Source: Actinomycetota bacterium
GTDB taxonomy: Bacteria > Actinomycetota > Acidimicrobiia > Acidimicrobiales > Palsa-688
NCBI GenBank assembly: GCA_021323695.1
Contig: JAJPKN010000037.1
Coordinates: 78,463 to 142,462 of the forward strand
Direction of reading: 5' to 3'
DNA: 64,000 nt
Positions 1 through 8,194 of the stretch are shown piece after piece. Position 1 is the first letter of the stretch. Every line of letters starts with the position of its first letter. Both the position numbers and the translations under genes were made by a program. The notes below the pieces were generated by a model. The model did not search any database, was not told where the DNA came from, and saw only the letters and a program-made list of their open reading frames with translations.

Positions 1-1509
1 CAGCAGGCACGGGGCGGTCCCGTCGCGCCGCTGGCTGGCAGGCGCCACTATGGAGATGGGCACCTTGGCGCCGTCCGGCGCCACCGCCCAGGCTCGCTCG
101 GTGACGTACTTGGCCGGGTCGTAGCCTCCCCCCACCGTCGCCTGGCGCACCACCCGGCGCTCCCGGCTTTCCATGTCGTACTCGACGCTGGAAGGCGGGC
201 TGACCAATGAGCTGTAGGAGAACCGGAGGGTGGCGGTGCTCCACTCCGGTCCCGCCTCCCCCCTCACCGTGCAGGCGGCCTCGGGCTGGGCGACCACGTG
301 CTGGTCGCCGTCGGCGAGCCGCAGCACCCGCAACTGTTCGGTCCCCGCCTCCCGCTCCAAGACGACGGCATGGTTGACGAACGCGTCGACCGACTCGACT
401 TTGACCTCGGGACGGTAGGGGAGCAGCGGTACCAGCAAGGCGGGGTCGTCCTGGCCCACGGGCAGCTCGAAGACGGCAAAGTTGGCCAGGTGCTCGCCGT
501 CGGGGCCGCAGTTGGTGCGGACCAGCCAGATGTCGTGGCCGGCCTTTTGGGCGTGGTCGACGTCGTACTCGACCCCCTCCCGCCGGGGCAGGACGACCGA
601 GGCCCGGCCCCCTTCGTCGTCGGCCCTCAGGTAACGGACCTCGCTGGACATCTTGGACTGGCTGGTCACCAGCACGAACTTCTCGCTCCGGGTCAGGCCC
701 ACCGAGACGAAGAAACGCTCGTCGCTTTCCTCGAACACGAGCTGGTCGCGCGACGCCGGCGTGCCCAGGCGGTGGCGCCACACCTGCCAGGGCCGCATGG
801 CCTTGTCGGGCTTCACGTAGTAAGAGGCCCTGCCCGTGGCGGACCAAGCCGAGCCGTAGTAGACGTCCTCGACCACGTCCACCAGGTCGTCACCCGAGCC
901 CAGGTCCCTGAAGCGCAGCGTGTAGCGCTCGGAGCCGTCGCGGTCGGTGGAATAGGCCAGGACCTCGTGGTCGGGGCGGACGTCGAACATGCCGAGGGCG
1001 AAGTAGGCGCCGTCCCCGGCCAGTTCGTTCTCGTCCAGGACCACCTCACCGGGCTCGGGCTTCACCTCCTGGGCTGCTGGCCCGTCGCCGGCCGGCGGTG
1101 GCGTGCCGTCCCCGGCTACCCCGGCGCCGGGGAGGGCGGCACGGGCCGCCGCCAGCACCTCCTGGGCTGACAACCGGTGGGCGGGGTCGGGCCGCCGGCA
1201 GTGGACGGCGTACTGCTGGCCGGCGACCGTCCGCGACCAGTACCACCAGCCCCGGTGGAACACCGGCGTCGAGATGTCCGTTTCCGCCACCCGGGCGCGG
1301 ATCTGCTGGAAAAGGGCGTCTTGGAGCGGCTCGGTGGGCTTGAGGAGGGCGGCCGCGTAGGCGTTCTCAGCCTCCAGGTAGGCAATGACCTCAGGGTCCT
1401 CCCGGTTGGCCAACCAGTCCCAGTCGTCCGGTCGCTGGTCGCCGTGGGCTGAGTGGACGGTTGGGCGGCGGGGGGCTACCGGGGGGGTGGGGGTGTCAGC
1501 GAGCGGCAT
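1..1509 (-). CDS. ptrB: Oligopeptidase B (S9A prolyl oligopeptidase family), 3' end outside window
   Basis: Serine peptidase of the prolyl oligopeptidase family that cleaves short peptides after basic residues in the cytoplasm. The reading frame is open from an ATG at 1509 to the window edge (503 codons), so the C-terminal alpha/beta-hydrolase domain with the Ser-Asp-His triad is outside. What is visible is the N-terminal region and beta-propeller: an early DDWDWLANREDPEVIAYLEAEN-type segment (about residues 28-50, read in pieces) typical of oligopeptidase B, then propeller blades, and near the edge a YDPAKYVTERAWAVAPDG stretch that leads into the catalytic domain. The ATG is the first start in the frame and fits the family's N-terminus. 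A 15-bp tandem repeat array lies just upstream of it. Confidence is high for the family and good for the subfamily. Confidence 0.88.
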   Translation of the reverse strand, partial: MPLADTPTPPVAPRRPTVHSAHGDQRPDDWDWLANREDPEVIAYLEAENAYAAALLKPTEPLQDALFQQIRARVAETDISTPVFHRGWWYWSRTVAGQQYAVHCRRPDPAHRLSAQEVLAAARAALPGAGVAGDGTPPPAGDGPAAQEVKPEPGEVVLDENELAGDGAYFALGMFDVRPDHEVLAYSTDRDGSERYTLRFRDLGSGDDLVDVVEDVYYGSAWSATGRASYYVKPDKAMRPWQVWRHRLGTPASRDQLVFEESDERFFVSVGLTRSEKFVLVTSQSKMSSEVRYLRADDEGGRASVVLPRREGVEYDVDHAQKAGHDIWLVRTNCGPDGEHLANFAVFELPVGQDDPALLVPLLPYRPEVKVESVDAFVNHAVVLEREAGTEQLRVLRLADGDQHVVAQPEAACTVRGEAGPEWSTATLRFSYSSLVSPPSSVEYDMESRERRVVRQATVGGGYDPAKYVTERAWAVAPDGAKVPISIVAPASQRRDGTAPCLL

Positions 1510-1550
1510 GGTGTAGGTAACACTGTGGCATATGGTCTGCGTGTCCTCCG

Positions 1551-1625
1551 TCTGGCCCGGTGCCGTCTGGCCCGGTGCCGTCTGGCCCGGTGCCGTCTGG
1601 CCCGGTGCCGTCTGGCCCGGTGCCG
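1551..1625. repeat. Five tandem copies of a 15-bp unit
   Basis: The unit tctggcccggtgccg is repeated five times without change. It sits between the ptrB start (1509, minus strand) and the hypothetical gene at 1675 (plus strand), so it lies in a divergent promoter region. No regulatory role can be read from it. Confidence 0.9.
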
Positions 1626-1674
1626 GGCCTGGGGCTGTCTTGGCTGAGGCCCGGCCTGTGGCCGGGGTGCTCCT

Positions 1675-2022
1675 ATGGCCAGAGTAGCCACTGACGCCCC
1701 CTCAGCCCTCCGGTCGGTTGCCGAGGGTTCACCCACAGTGTTGGTGGCCGCCGATGCCGTGGCCCTGGCCCAGGTCGTGCGGTCAGCCCCCGACCGGGCT
1801 GGGCGCGAGCGGTTGCTGGGGGTGATGGTCGGCGACCCAGCCGACCCCGCGGTCATGGCCGCTGCGGCGGAGATGGCCGCCGAGTTGTGGCCGTGGGCGG
1901 CTGGGGGGCCTTCTCCGGCTGGGGGGCCTTCTCCGGGCTCGGGGCCTTCTCCGGGCTCGGGGCCTTCTCCGGGCTCGGGGCCGCCCCCGGGCTCGGGGCC
2001 GCCCCCGGCTGGGGGGCCGTAG
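1675..2022 (+). CDS. Hypothetical protein with Gly-Ser-Pro repeat tail
   Basis: A 115-residue protein not assigned to any family. Residues 1-75 are an Ala/Val-rich, probably helical domain; residues 76-115 are a low-complexity tail built from [11 protein letters not shown] and GSGPPP units, encoded by an 18-bp tandem repeat (roughly 1902-2019). There is no signal peptide or membrane segment. It ends 31 bases before panD on the same strand and may be co-transcribed with it. The first half looks like real coding sequence in composition; the tail looks like repeat expansion at the gene end, as also seen in sufD and tig here. Confidence 0.5.
   Translation: MARVATDAPSALRSVAEGSPTVLVAADAVALAQVVRSAPDRAGRERLLGVMVGDPADPAVMAAAAEMAAELWPWAAGGPSPAGGPSPGSGPSPGSGPSPGSGPPPGSGPPPAGGP
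1902..2019 (+). repeat. 18-bp tandem repeat inside a coding sequence
   Basis: Degenerate copies of ggggccttctccgggctc, drifting to ggggccgcccccgggctc, encode the Gly-Ser-Pro tail of the upstream hypothetical protein. The length is a multiple of three, so copy-number change would keep the frame. Confidence 0.8.
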
Positions 2023-2053
2023 GAGGGCGCCCCGGAGGGTATCCTGTCAGGTG

Positions 2054-2416
2054 ATGCGCCGGCGCATGCTGAAGGCCAAGATCCACCGGGCCACGGTCAC
2101 TGAGGCCAACCTCGGCTACATCGGGTCGGTCACTTTGGGCACCGACCTCATGGACTTGGCCGACATCCGGGAGTTCGAGCAGGTGGCGGTGCTGGACATC
2201 GACAACGGGGCGCGTTTTGAGACCTATGCCATTGCCGGCGCCGCGGGCCAGGTCTGCGTCAACGGTGCCGCGGCGCGCCTGGTGGTGCCGGGCGACAAGG
2301 TGATCGTGATCACCTACGCGGACTACGAGGAGGCAGAGCTGGAAGGCTACGCTCCCCGGGTCGTCCACGTGGACGAGCGCAACCGCCCTGTCCTGGAACA
2401 GACGCTCGTCAGGTGA
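2054..2416 (+). CDS. panD: Aspartate 1-decarboxylase proenzyme
   Basis: Converts L-aspartate to beta-alanine for pantothenate and coenzyme A synthesis. It is a pyruvoyl enzyme that cleaves itself between Gly24 and Ser25. Counting from the ATG at 2054, the motif YIGSV places Gly at 24 and Ser at 25, exactly as in the characterised E. coli enzyme, and [12 protein letters not shown] matches the conserved N-terminus. The GTG at 2051 would add one residue; ATG 2054 is preferred because it gives canonical numbering. Length 120 aa is normal. No other pantothenate gene is adjacent; it sits between a hypothetical gene and the SUF operon. Confidence 0.95.
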   Translation: MRRRMLKAKIHRATVTEANLGYIGSVTLGTDLMDLADIREFEQVAVLDIDNGARFETYAIAGAAGQVCVNGAAARLVVPGDKVIVITYADYEEAELEGYAPRVVHVDERNRPVLEQTLVR

Positions 2417-2562
2417 AGCGCCTTCCCGGCCTGGCACCGAGGCCCCCGGTCTCGTGGTTGCCGGCCCACGCCTGCCCCAGGGGTTGTCGGCCACCCAGGT
2501 GCTGGTAGCCGCCCCACCGGCGGTCCGCCCCACCAGCGAGGCGCCCCACCAGCGAGCCGCCC

Positions 2563-2634
2563 CGCAGCCCTGGCTATCCCCGCCGCCCTGGCTATCCCCG
2601 CAGCCCTGGCTATCCCCGCAGCCCGGGCTACCCC
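2563..2634. repeat. Four 18-bp tandem repeats between panD and sufB
   Basis: The unit cgcagccctggctatccc occurs four times with one or a few changes per copy (2563, 2581, 2599, 2617). The array is in the 316-bp gap between panD and sufB. The remainder of this gap holds no convincing gene; sufB's ribosome-binding site is at its 3' end. Confidence 0.85.
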
Positions 2635-2732
2635 CGCAGCCAGCAACCCCAGCCCTGCCGTCCTAGCCTCCGGTTAGCGCCACCAGACTTGTTACTATCG
2701 ACGTAGGAGAAATCCCTGGGAGGGACCGACTG

Positions 2733-4139
2733 ATGGCTACCACCGCCCAAGACTTGGACCTGGGGCGCTACCAGCTGGGCTGGAGCGACGTCGAGGACTA
2801 CTACGTCTTCAAGCCCAAGAAGGGCTTGAGCGAGGACATCGTGCGGGAGATGTCCTGGATGAAGGGCGAGCCGGAGTGGATGACACAGCGGCGCCTGAAG
2901 GCCCTCCGGTACTTCGAGCGCCGGCCCATGCCTACCTGGGGCGGGGACCTGTCCGGCATTGACTTCAACGACATCTACTACTACATCAAGCCGGTGGACC
3001 GGCAGGTGAGCGCCTGGGACCAGCTGCCTGAGTCGGTGAAGGCGACTTACGAGAAGCTGGGCATCCCCGAGGCCGAACGCAAGTACCTGGCCGGGGTCAC
3101 GGCCCAGTACGAGAGCGAGGTCGTCTACCACCGCAACCGGGAAGAGCTGGCCAAACAGGGCGTGCTCTTCTGCGACATGGACACGGCCCTGCGCGAGTAC
3201 CCCGACATCGTAAAGGCATATTTCGGCACCATCATCCCCCCCAATGACAACAAGTTCGCGGCCTTGAACTCGGCCGTCTGGAGCGGCGGCTCGTTCATCT
3301 ACGTGCCCCCGGGGGTCAAGGTCGAAATGCCCCTGCAGGCTTACTTCCGGATCAACGCCGAGAACATGGGCCAGTTCGAGCGCACCCTCATCATCGCCGA
3401 CGAGGGCGCCCAGGTGCACTACATAGAGGGGTGCTCGGCACCGGTGTACTCAACCGATTCCCTGCACTCGGCCGTGGTCGAGATCGTCTGCAAGCCGGGC
3501 AGCCGGGTCACTTACACCACCATCCAGAACTGGTCCAACAACGTCTACAACCTGGTGACCAAAAGGGCGCGGGCTGAGGCCGAGGCGCACATGGAGTGGA
3601 TAGACGGCAACATTGGCTCACAGCTCACCATGAAGTACCCGTCTGTCTACCTGATGGGCCCCAAGGCTTCGGGCGAGGTCCTCTCGGTGGCGTACGCGGG
3701 TGCCGGCCAGCACCAAGACGCTGGGGCCAAGATGGTCCACGCGGCCCCCGAGACCACCTCGACCATCATCTCCAAGTCGATATCCAAAGACGCCGGCCGG
3801 ACTTCTTACCGCGGGTTGGTGCGCTTCGAGGAGGGGGCCAAGCGGTCCAAGAGCTTCGTGCGCTGCGACGCGTTGCTGCTGGACGAAAAGTCCCGTTCGG
3901 ACACCTACCCCTACATAGAGTTCGGCGAGCACGACGCCCAGGTGGGCCACGAGGCCACCATTTCCAAGGTGGGCGACGACCAGCTTTTCTACCTGATGAG
4001 CAGGGGCTTGTCCGAGCAGCAGGCCATGGGGATGATCGTCAACGGCTTCATCGAGCCGGTCACCCGCACCCTGCCCATGGAGTACGCAGTCGAGTGGAGC
4101 CGGTTGATCGAGCTGCAGATGGAGGGCAGCGTAGGCTGA
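2733..4139 (+). CDS. sufB: Fe-S cluster assembly scaffold SufB
   Basis: Scaffold subunit of the SufBCD complex that builds iron-sulfur clusters in the cytoplasm. The 468-residue length is typical. Conserved features are the N-terminal helical part (1-110), the beta-helix core, and SFVRCDALL with Cys378, which corresponds to the essential cysteine (Cys405 in E. coli) that accepts sulfur. [10 protein letters not shown] and [11 protein letters not shown] near the C-terminus are family signatures. A GGAGG ribosome-binding site lies about 9 bases before the ATG. It is the first SUF gene here; no SufR-type regulator precedes it. SufD and SufC follow after two inserted genes. Cysteine desulfurase (SufS) and SufU are not in the window. 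Confidence 0.97.
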   Translation: MATTAQDLDLGRYQLGWSDVEDYYVFKPKKGLSEDIVREMSWMKGEPEWMTQRRLKALRYFERRPMPTWGGDLSGIDFNDIYYYIKPVDRQVSAWDQLPESVKATYEKLGIPEAERKYLAGVTAQYESEVVYHRNREELAKQGVLFCDMDTALREYPDIVKAYFGTIIPPNDNKFAALNSAVWSGGSFIYVPPGVKVEMPLQAYFRINAENMGQFERTLIIADEGAQVHYIEGCSAPVYSTDSLHSAVVEIVCKPGSRVTYTTIQNWSNNVYNLVTKRARAEAEAHMEWIDGNIGSQLTMKYPSVYLMGPKASGEVLSVAYAGAGQHQDAGAKMVHAAPETTSTIISKSISKDAGRTSYRGLVRFEEGAKRSKSFVRCDALLLDEKSRSDTYPYIEFGEHDAQVGHEATISKVGDDQLFYLMSRGLSEQQAMGMIVNGFIEPVTRTLPMEYAVEWSRLIELQMEGSVG

Positions 4140-4191
4140 CCCAGCCTGGCCGGCGCGGGCATTGCTTTTGGCCGCGCCCTAAGATCCTGGT

Positions 4192-4782
4192 GTGGGAGCG
4201 GCGCTTGCCTTGGCGATCTTGCTGGTCGTCGTCGTGGCTGGGCTGAGCCTGGCCCTCAACGCACAAGGCCCCCTCCAAGGGCCTAGGCCGGTACGCCCCA
4301 CCCGGCCCGCGGGCCGGGCCAGGCCGGCCAAACCCGCTCCCCCTCGGCCCGTACCCCCAGAGGAGCCCAAACGCCGACGCGAAGGTCCTCCTGACGCGCC
4401 CGGGCGCCCGGCCAAGCGGTTCCTGCGCCGGGGGGCCCGGCCGCCACAAGCCCCGGGGGACCGTCCCATCGAGCGGCCGTTCGAACGGCCGCCGGCCGAG
4501 CCCGAGCCTGCCCTGGCCGACATCAAGCCGCTGAGCAGCCACGGCCAGGCCCTGGTGGTCTCGGTCGTGGACGAAAGGACCCTGGGCCCGGTGACCCGCA
4601 GCCGGCTCACCCTCAAGGTCCAGCCCGAAGACGGCGAGTGCTTCGAGGTCACTACCCGGGTGGCTTTCCCCACTCCCGAAGCCCGTGCCCAGGTCAAGGT
4701 GGGCGGGACCATCCCCGTCCGCTATGACCCGGCCGACCACAAGCGGGTCGTAGTCGAAGTGGAGGCGGGCAGCGGGAGCTAG
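4192..4782 (+). CDS. Membrane-anchored protein with disordered linker and C-terminal beta domain
   Basis: A 196-residue protein with one N-terminal membrane segment (about residues 3-22, ALALAILLVVVVAGLSLAL), then about 85 residues rich in Pro and Arg that look disordered, then a compact C-terminal domain (about 115-192). That domain, with VVSVVDERTLGPVT and GGTIPVRYDPADHKRVVVEV, resembles the DUF3592 type seen in other membrane proteins; this is a resemblance, not a firm assignment. GTG start at 4192. It lies inside the SUF gene run, 52 bases after sufB and 17 before the phosphoribosyltransferase, so co-transcription is likely. Function unknown. Confidence 0.7.
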   Translation: MGAALALAILLVVVVAGLSLALNAQGPLQGPRPVRPTRPAGRARPAKPAPPRPVPPEEPKRRREGPPDAPGRPAKRFLRRGARPPQAPGDRPIERPFERPPAEPEPALADIKPLSSHGQALVVSVVDERTLGPVTRSRLTLKVQPEDGECFEVTTRVAFPTPEARAQVKVGGTIPVRYDPADHKRVVVEVEAGSGS

Positions 4783-4799
4783 GCTCCCGCCTACCGGTC

Positions 4800-5486
4800 A
4801 TGTTCGCGGACCGTGCCGAAGCGGGGCGGGCGCTGGCCGAAGAGGTGGCTCGGCTGGCTTGCATGGCGGAGCCCGCTGCCCGCCCGGTTGTCGCCGCCCT
4901 GCCTCGAGGCGGGGCCCCGGTCGGCTTCGAGGTGGCTCGCCGGCTGGGCGCGCCCCTGGTGGTGGTGCCGGTGGCCAAGGTCGGTGCCCCCGGCCGGGAG
5001 GAACTGGCCCTGGGCGCTGTGGCCCCGGGCGGGGTCGAGGTCCTGAACGACGACGTGCTGGCCCTTCTGCGCCTCGACCGGGCCGCGGTGGGGGAACTGG
5101 TGGCCAGGGCGGCTGCCAAGGTTGCCCGCCAGCAGGAGGCTTACGGAGGGGGAAAGGGGACCGAGCGGCTGGCTGGGGCCCATGTCGTGGTGGTCGACGA
5201 CGGTTTGGCTACTGGCGCGTCCATGAAGGCGGCCCTGTTGGCGGTCCGCCAGAGCGGCCCGGCCCGGGTGGTGCTCGCCGTCCCTGTCGCCCCTCCCGAG
5301 GCCCTGGCCGCCCTGGCGCCCCTGGCCGACGACGTCGCTTGTGTCCTGCGCCCCGAGCACATGCATGCAGTAGGAGCCTGGTACGAGGACTTCACCCAGA
5401 CCACCGACGCCGAGGTGGCCCGCCTGGTGGCTGAGGCGGGCACCTGGTCAGCCGGCCTGAGAGGGGCACCTGGTCAGCTGGCCTGA
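4800..5486 (+). CDS. Phosphoribosyltransferase-fold protein
   Basis: A 228-residue protein of the type I phosphoribosyltransferase family. The PRPP-binding motif VVVVDDGLATGASM is at about residues 125-138, and a PRGGAPVG segment near residue 35 forms the second conserved loop. The long stand-alone architecture matches putative phosphoribosyltransferases of unknown substrate that actinobacteria often carry, not hpt, apt or pyrE. It lies between two SUF genes on the same strand, starting 17 bases after the previous gene and ending 22 before sufD, so it is probably in their transcript. A role in cluster assembly is not established. Confidence 0.85.
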   Translation: MFADRAEAGRALAEEVARLACMAEPAARPVVAALPRGGAPVGFEVARRLGAPLVVVPVAKVGAPGREELALGAVAPGGVEVLNDDVLALLRLDRAAVGELVARAAAKVARQQEAYGGGKGTERLAGAHVVVVDDGLATGASMKAALLAVRQSGPARVVLAVPVAPPEALAALAPLADDVACVLRPEHMHAVGAWYEDFTQTTDAEVARLVAEAGTWSAGLRGAPGQLA

Positions 5487-5508
5487 GGCGGGCAGCGGTC
5501 ACCTAAGC

Positions 5509-7038
5509 TTGTCGCCAGTGCCCACGCTCGGTTCTCCTGGGTTCAACGCGGACGTCGTCGCCGCCCTGCCTGGCCCCGCCTGGCTCAGGCAGTCGAGGCT
5601 GGCGGCTTGGGAGAGGTTCGTTTCCAGCCCCTTGCCGAGCGAGTCAGAAGAGATCTGGCGGTACAGCCGCATAGACGACCTGGACCTCGGCCGGTACTCC
5701 CCACTGGTGCCCGGGGCGGCTGCGCCCGGAGCCGCTGAGCCCGCCGCTGCGCCCGGAGCCGCTGCTGCCGCTGGTGCCCCAGGCCCCCCGCCCGCCCTCG
5801 GCCAACTGCCTCCGGACGTGGAGGACCTCCTGGCTGTGGTGGGGCCGGGGGCGACGACGCTGGTCACCCGCAACGGGGGCCCAGCCGCGGTCCTCAACCC
5901 CCAGCCCGGCCTGCAGCTGGGGCCGGCCGGCGAAGCCTCCGAAGAGCGGCTTGGGAACGGCCATGGCGGCCCGGGGCCCGACATCTGGACGGTCCTCAAC
6001 GCCGCGCTCGTTGTGGTGCCATGGAAGGCCCACGTGGCCGCCGGCTGCGTGCTGGGCGCGCCCGTCGTGATCGTGCACTGGCTGGACGGCGACGGAGGCG
6101 CCTATTTCCCCCACCTGGAAGTGGAGCTGGCCGAGGGAGCCTCAGCCCAGGTGCTGGAGGTTGTCGTGTCGGCCGACATCGATGCCCTGGTCGTCCCCCT
6201 CACGACCCTGGCGCTGGGGCCGGGAGCGAGCGGGCAGTTCGTGCAGGTCCAGTTGCTCGGCCCCAGGGCCTGGCAACTGGGCAACGTGGTGAGCCGGGTG
6301 GGCCGGGAGGCCCGCCTGCGGTGCATGACCGTAGCCCTGGGAGGCGACTACGCCCGGGCCCGCACCGACTCGGTGCTGGAAGGCCCTGGTGGCGAGAGCG
6401 AACTGCTGGCTGGCTACTTCGGCACGGGTACCCAGATGCACGACCTGCGCACGGTCCAGCACCACGCCGCTCCCCAGACCCGTTCCGAGCTGCTGTTCAA
6501 GGGAGTGGTGGCCAACCAAGCCCATTCGGTGTACTCCGGGCTGATCCGAGTGGAAAAGGGCGCCCGGGGCACCAACGCCTTCCAGACCAACCGCAACCTG
6601 GTGCTGTCTGAAGGCGCCCATGCCGATTCAGTGCCCAATTTGGAGATCGAGGACAACGATGTGCGCTGCTCGCACGCCTCAGCCGTGGGCCCTATCGACG
6701 AGAACCAGCTCTTCTACCTGGAGAGCCGGGGCGTGCCTACGCCAGCTGCCGAGCGGCTGATCGCTTTGGGGTTCATGGACGACGTGCTGGAACGTTCCCC
6801 CCTGCAAGAGATAGTGGGGTGGTTGCAGCAAGCGGTGGCCGCCAAGCTGGCTTCCACGGGGCTCGGCACAGCCCCTGGCTCTGGTGGGCCGGGCGCTGCT
6901 CCCGGGGGGCCTGGCCCTGGCTCCGCCGCTGTGGGTGCGCGCTCCGCCGGGCTGGGCTCTGGCTCCGCCGGGCTGGGCTCTGGCTCCGCCGGTGTGGGTG
7001 CGCGCTCCGCCGGGTTGGGCAGCGGGGGTGGCAGGTGA
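5509..7038 (+). CDS. sufD: Fe-S cluster assembly protein SufD with repeat-rich insert and tail
   Basis: Partner of SufB in the SufBCD complex. The C-terminal half carries the family motifs GTNAFQTNRNLVLSE, PNLEIEDNDVRCSH (the conserved histidine needed for cluster assembly) and QLFYLESRG. At 509 residues it is longer than usual. The extra length comes from an Ala/Pro-rich insert (about residues 65-100) and a Gly/Ser/Ala tail (about 450-509) encoded by tandem repeats such as ggctctggctccgccgg. The TTG at 5509 is the first start; GTG 5518 is an alternative. The stop overlaps the start of the Rieske gene (GTGA at 7035-7038), so translation is probably coupled. Confidence 0.93.
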   Translation: MSPVPTLGSPGFNADVVAALPGPAWLRQSRLAAWERFVSSPLPSESEEIWRYSRIDDLDLGRYSPLVPGAAAPGAAEPAAAPGAAAAAGAPGPPPALGQLPPDVEDLLAVVGPGATTLVTRNGGPAAVLNPQPGLQLGPAGEASEERLGNGHGGPGPDIWTVLNAALVVVPWKAHVAAGCVLGAPVVIVHWLDGDGGAYFPHLEVELAEGASAQVLEVVVSADIDALVVPLTTLALGPGASGQFVQVQLLGPRAWQLGNVVSRVGREARLRCMTVALGGDYARARTDSVLEGPGGESELLAGYFGTGTQMHDLRTVQHHAAPQTRSELLFKGVVANQAHSVYSGLIRVEKGARGTNAFQTNRNLVLSEGAHADSVPNLEIEDNDVRCSHASAVGPIDENQLFYLESRGVPTPAAERLIALGFMDDVLERSPLQEIVGWLQQAVAAKLASTGLGTAPGSGGPGAAPGGPGPGSAAVGARSAGLGSGSAGLGSGSAGVGARSAGLGSGGGR

Positions 7039-7349
7039 GCTGGGAAGTCAGGGCCAAGCTGGCCGACTTGCCCCCCGGTGGCGCCGCGCACATCGATGGG
7101 GGACCGTACGGCCTGTGCGTGGTCCGCATCGGGGACGATTTCTACGCCTTGGACGACCGCTGCAGCCACCAGAACTGGCCGCTGTCCGAGGGAGAGGTCG
7201 ACCCGCTCAGCCGCACCATCGAGTGCACCAAGCACGGCAGCACGTTCTCGCTGGTAGATGGGGCTCCTCAGTGCCTTCCCGCCACTCAGCGGGTGGCTAC
7301 GTACCCGGTCCGGGTGGAAGGCGAGGAACTAGTGGTGGAGGTCCCATGA
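7035..7349 (+). CDS. Rieske-type [2Fe-2S] ferredoxin of the SUF operon
   Basis: A 104-residue non-haem Rieske protein, probably an electron carrier. The cluster ligands are CSH (about residues 40-42) and CTKH (about 59-62), the CxH...CxxH pattern of Rieske centres. The GTG at 7035 is chosen because it overlaps the sufD stop and puts the domain at the N-terminus; the frame is open further upstream but only as antisense-like repeat inside sufD. The stop overlaps the sufC start as ATGA. Such ferredoxins are commonly found within actinobacterial SUF operons. Donor and acceptor proteins cannot be read from sequence. Confidence 0.92.
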   Translation: MSWEVRAKLADLPPGGAAHIDGGPYGLCVVRIGDDFYALDDRCSHQNWPLSEGEVDPLSRTIECTKHGSTFSLVDGAPQCLPATQRVATYPVRVEGEELVVEVP

Positions 7350-8194
7350 GCGAGCTCATCGTGGAAGGCCTGCACGCTTCGGTTTCCGGCAAGCAAGTGC
7401 TGCGGGGCGTCGACCTCGCGGTGGCGAGCGGTGAAATCCATGCGGTCATGGGGCCCAACGGCTCGGGCAAGTCGACCCTGTCGCACGTGATCGCTGGCCG
7501 GCCCGGTTACGAGGTCACCGCCGGGCGGGTGCTCCTGGACGGCACCGACCTGCTGGCCATGGCCCCCTGGGAACGGGCCCAGGCAGGGATCTTCCTGGCC
7601 CTCCAGTACCCGGTCGAGGTGCCGGGTGTGAGCCTGCTGGACGCCCTGGGCGAGGCCTACGAGGCCTCCGGGCGGGACCGTTCCGCGCTCCCGCGCACCC
7701 TGGTCGAGGAAGCAGAAAAGACTGGTCTGGACCAGCGGTTCTTGTCCCGCTCGCTCAATGTCGACCTGTCGGGAGGGGAGCGCAAGCGCAACGAGGTCGT
7801 GCAGCTGGGCGCTTTGCGCCCCAAGATCGCCGTGCTCGACGAGGTGGACTCGGGCCTCGACGTGGACGCGCTGCGGGCGGTGGCCCGCCGGGTGGCGGAG
7901 CTGTGCCGACAAGCCGGCATCGGCATCCTGGCTATAACCCACTACTACCGGTTGCTGGCCGAGCTGCCGGTGGACAGGGTGCACGTCCTGTCGGGCGGGC
8001 GAGTGGTGGCCACCGGCGGGCCCGAGCTGGCGCTGGAACTGGAAAAGACTGGGTATGCGGCATACGGCGAAGACGAGCGAGAGCCTGCCGGTGGTGCCCT
8101 GGGTGGCGGGGGCCGGGGTTTGCCCCCGTCCCGGGCCGCAGGGGGGGCGCCGGTCCCAGTGCAGCCGGGTACCCGTGGTCGTCAGCCCCACTGA
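7346..8194 (+). CDS. sufC: SUF ABC-type ATPase SufC
   Basis: ATPase that drives conformational change in SufBCD. Walker A GPNGSGKST at residues 36-44, signature LSGGERKR at 141-148, Walker B IAVLDEVDSG starting at 161, and the switch histidine in ITHYYR are all present. The ATG at 7346 overlaps the Rieske stop (ATGA). At 282 residues it is about 30 longer than usual; the extra part is a Gly/Pro-rich C-terminal tail that overlaps the start region of ilvA. The catalytic residues are intact, so the tail is probably dispensable extension from GC-rich repeat sequence. Confidence 0.96.
   Translation: MSELIVEGLHASVSGKQVLRGVDLAVASGEIHAVMGPNGSGKSTLSHVIAGRPGYEVTAGRVLLDGTDLLAMAPWERAQAGIFLALQYPVEVPGVSLLDALGEAYEASGRDRSALPRTLVEEAEKTGLDQRFLSRSLNVDLSGGERKRNEVVQLGALRPKIAVLDEVDSGLDVDALRAVARRVAELCRQAGIGILAITHYYRLLAELPVDRVHVLSGGRVVATGGPELALELEKTGYAAYGEDEREPAGGALGGGGRGLPPSRAAGGAPVPVQPGTRGRQPH

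Noticed and set aside
298..1170. 290-codon plus-strand frame
   Set aside because: It is antisense to oligopeptidase B, whose minus-strand frame carries family motifs; the plus frame has none.
1551..1625. CRISPR-like array
   Set aside because: Units are contiguous 15-mers without spacers. The same holds for the arrays at 2563, 28824 and 31027.
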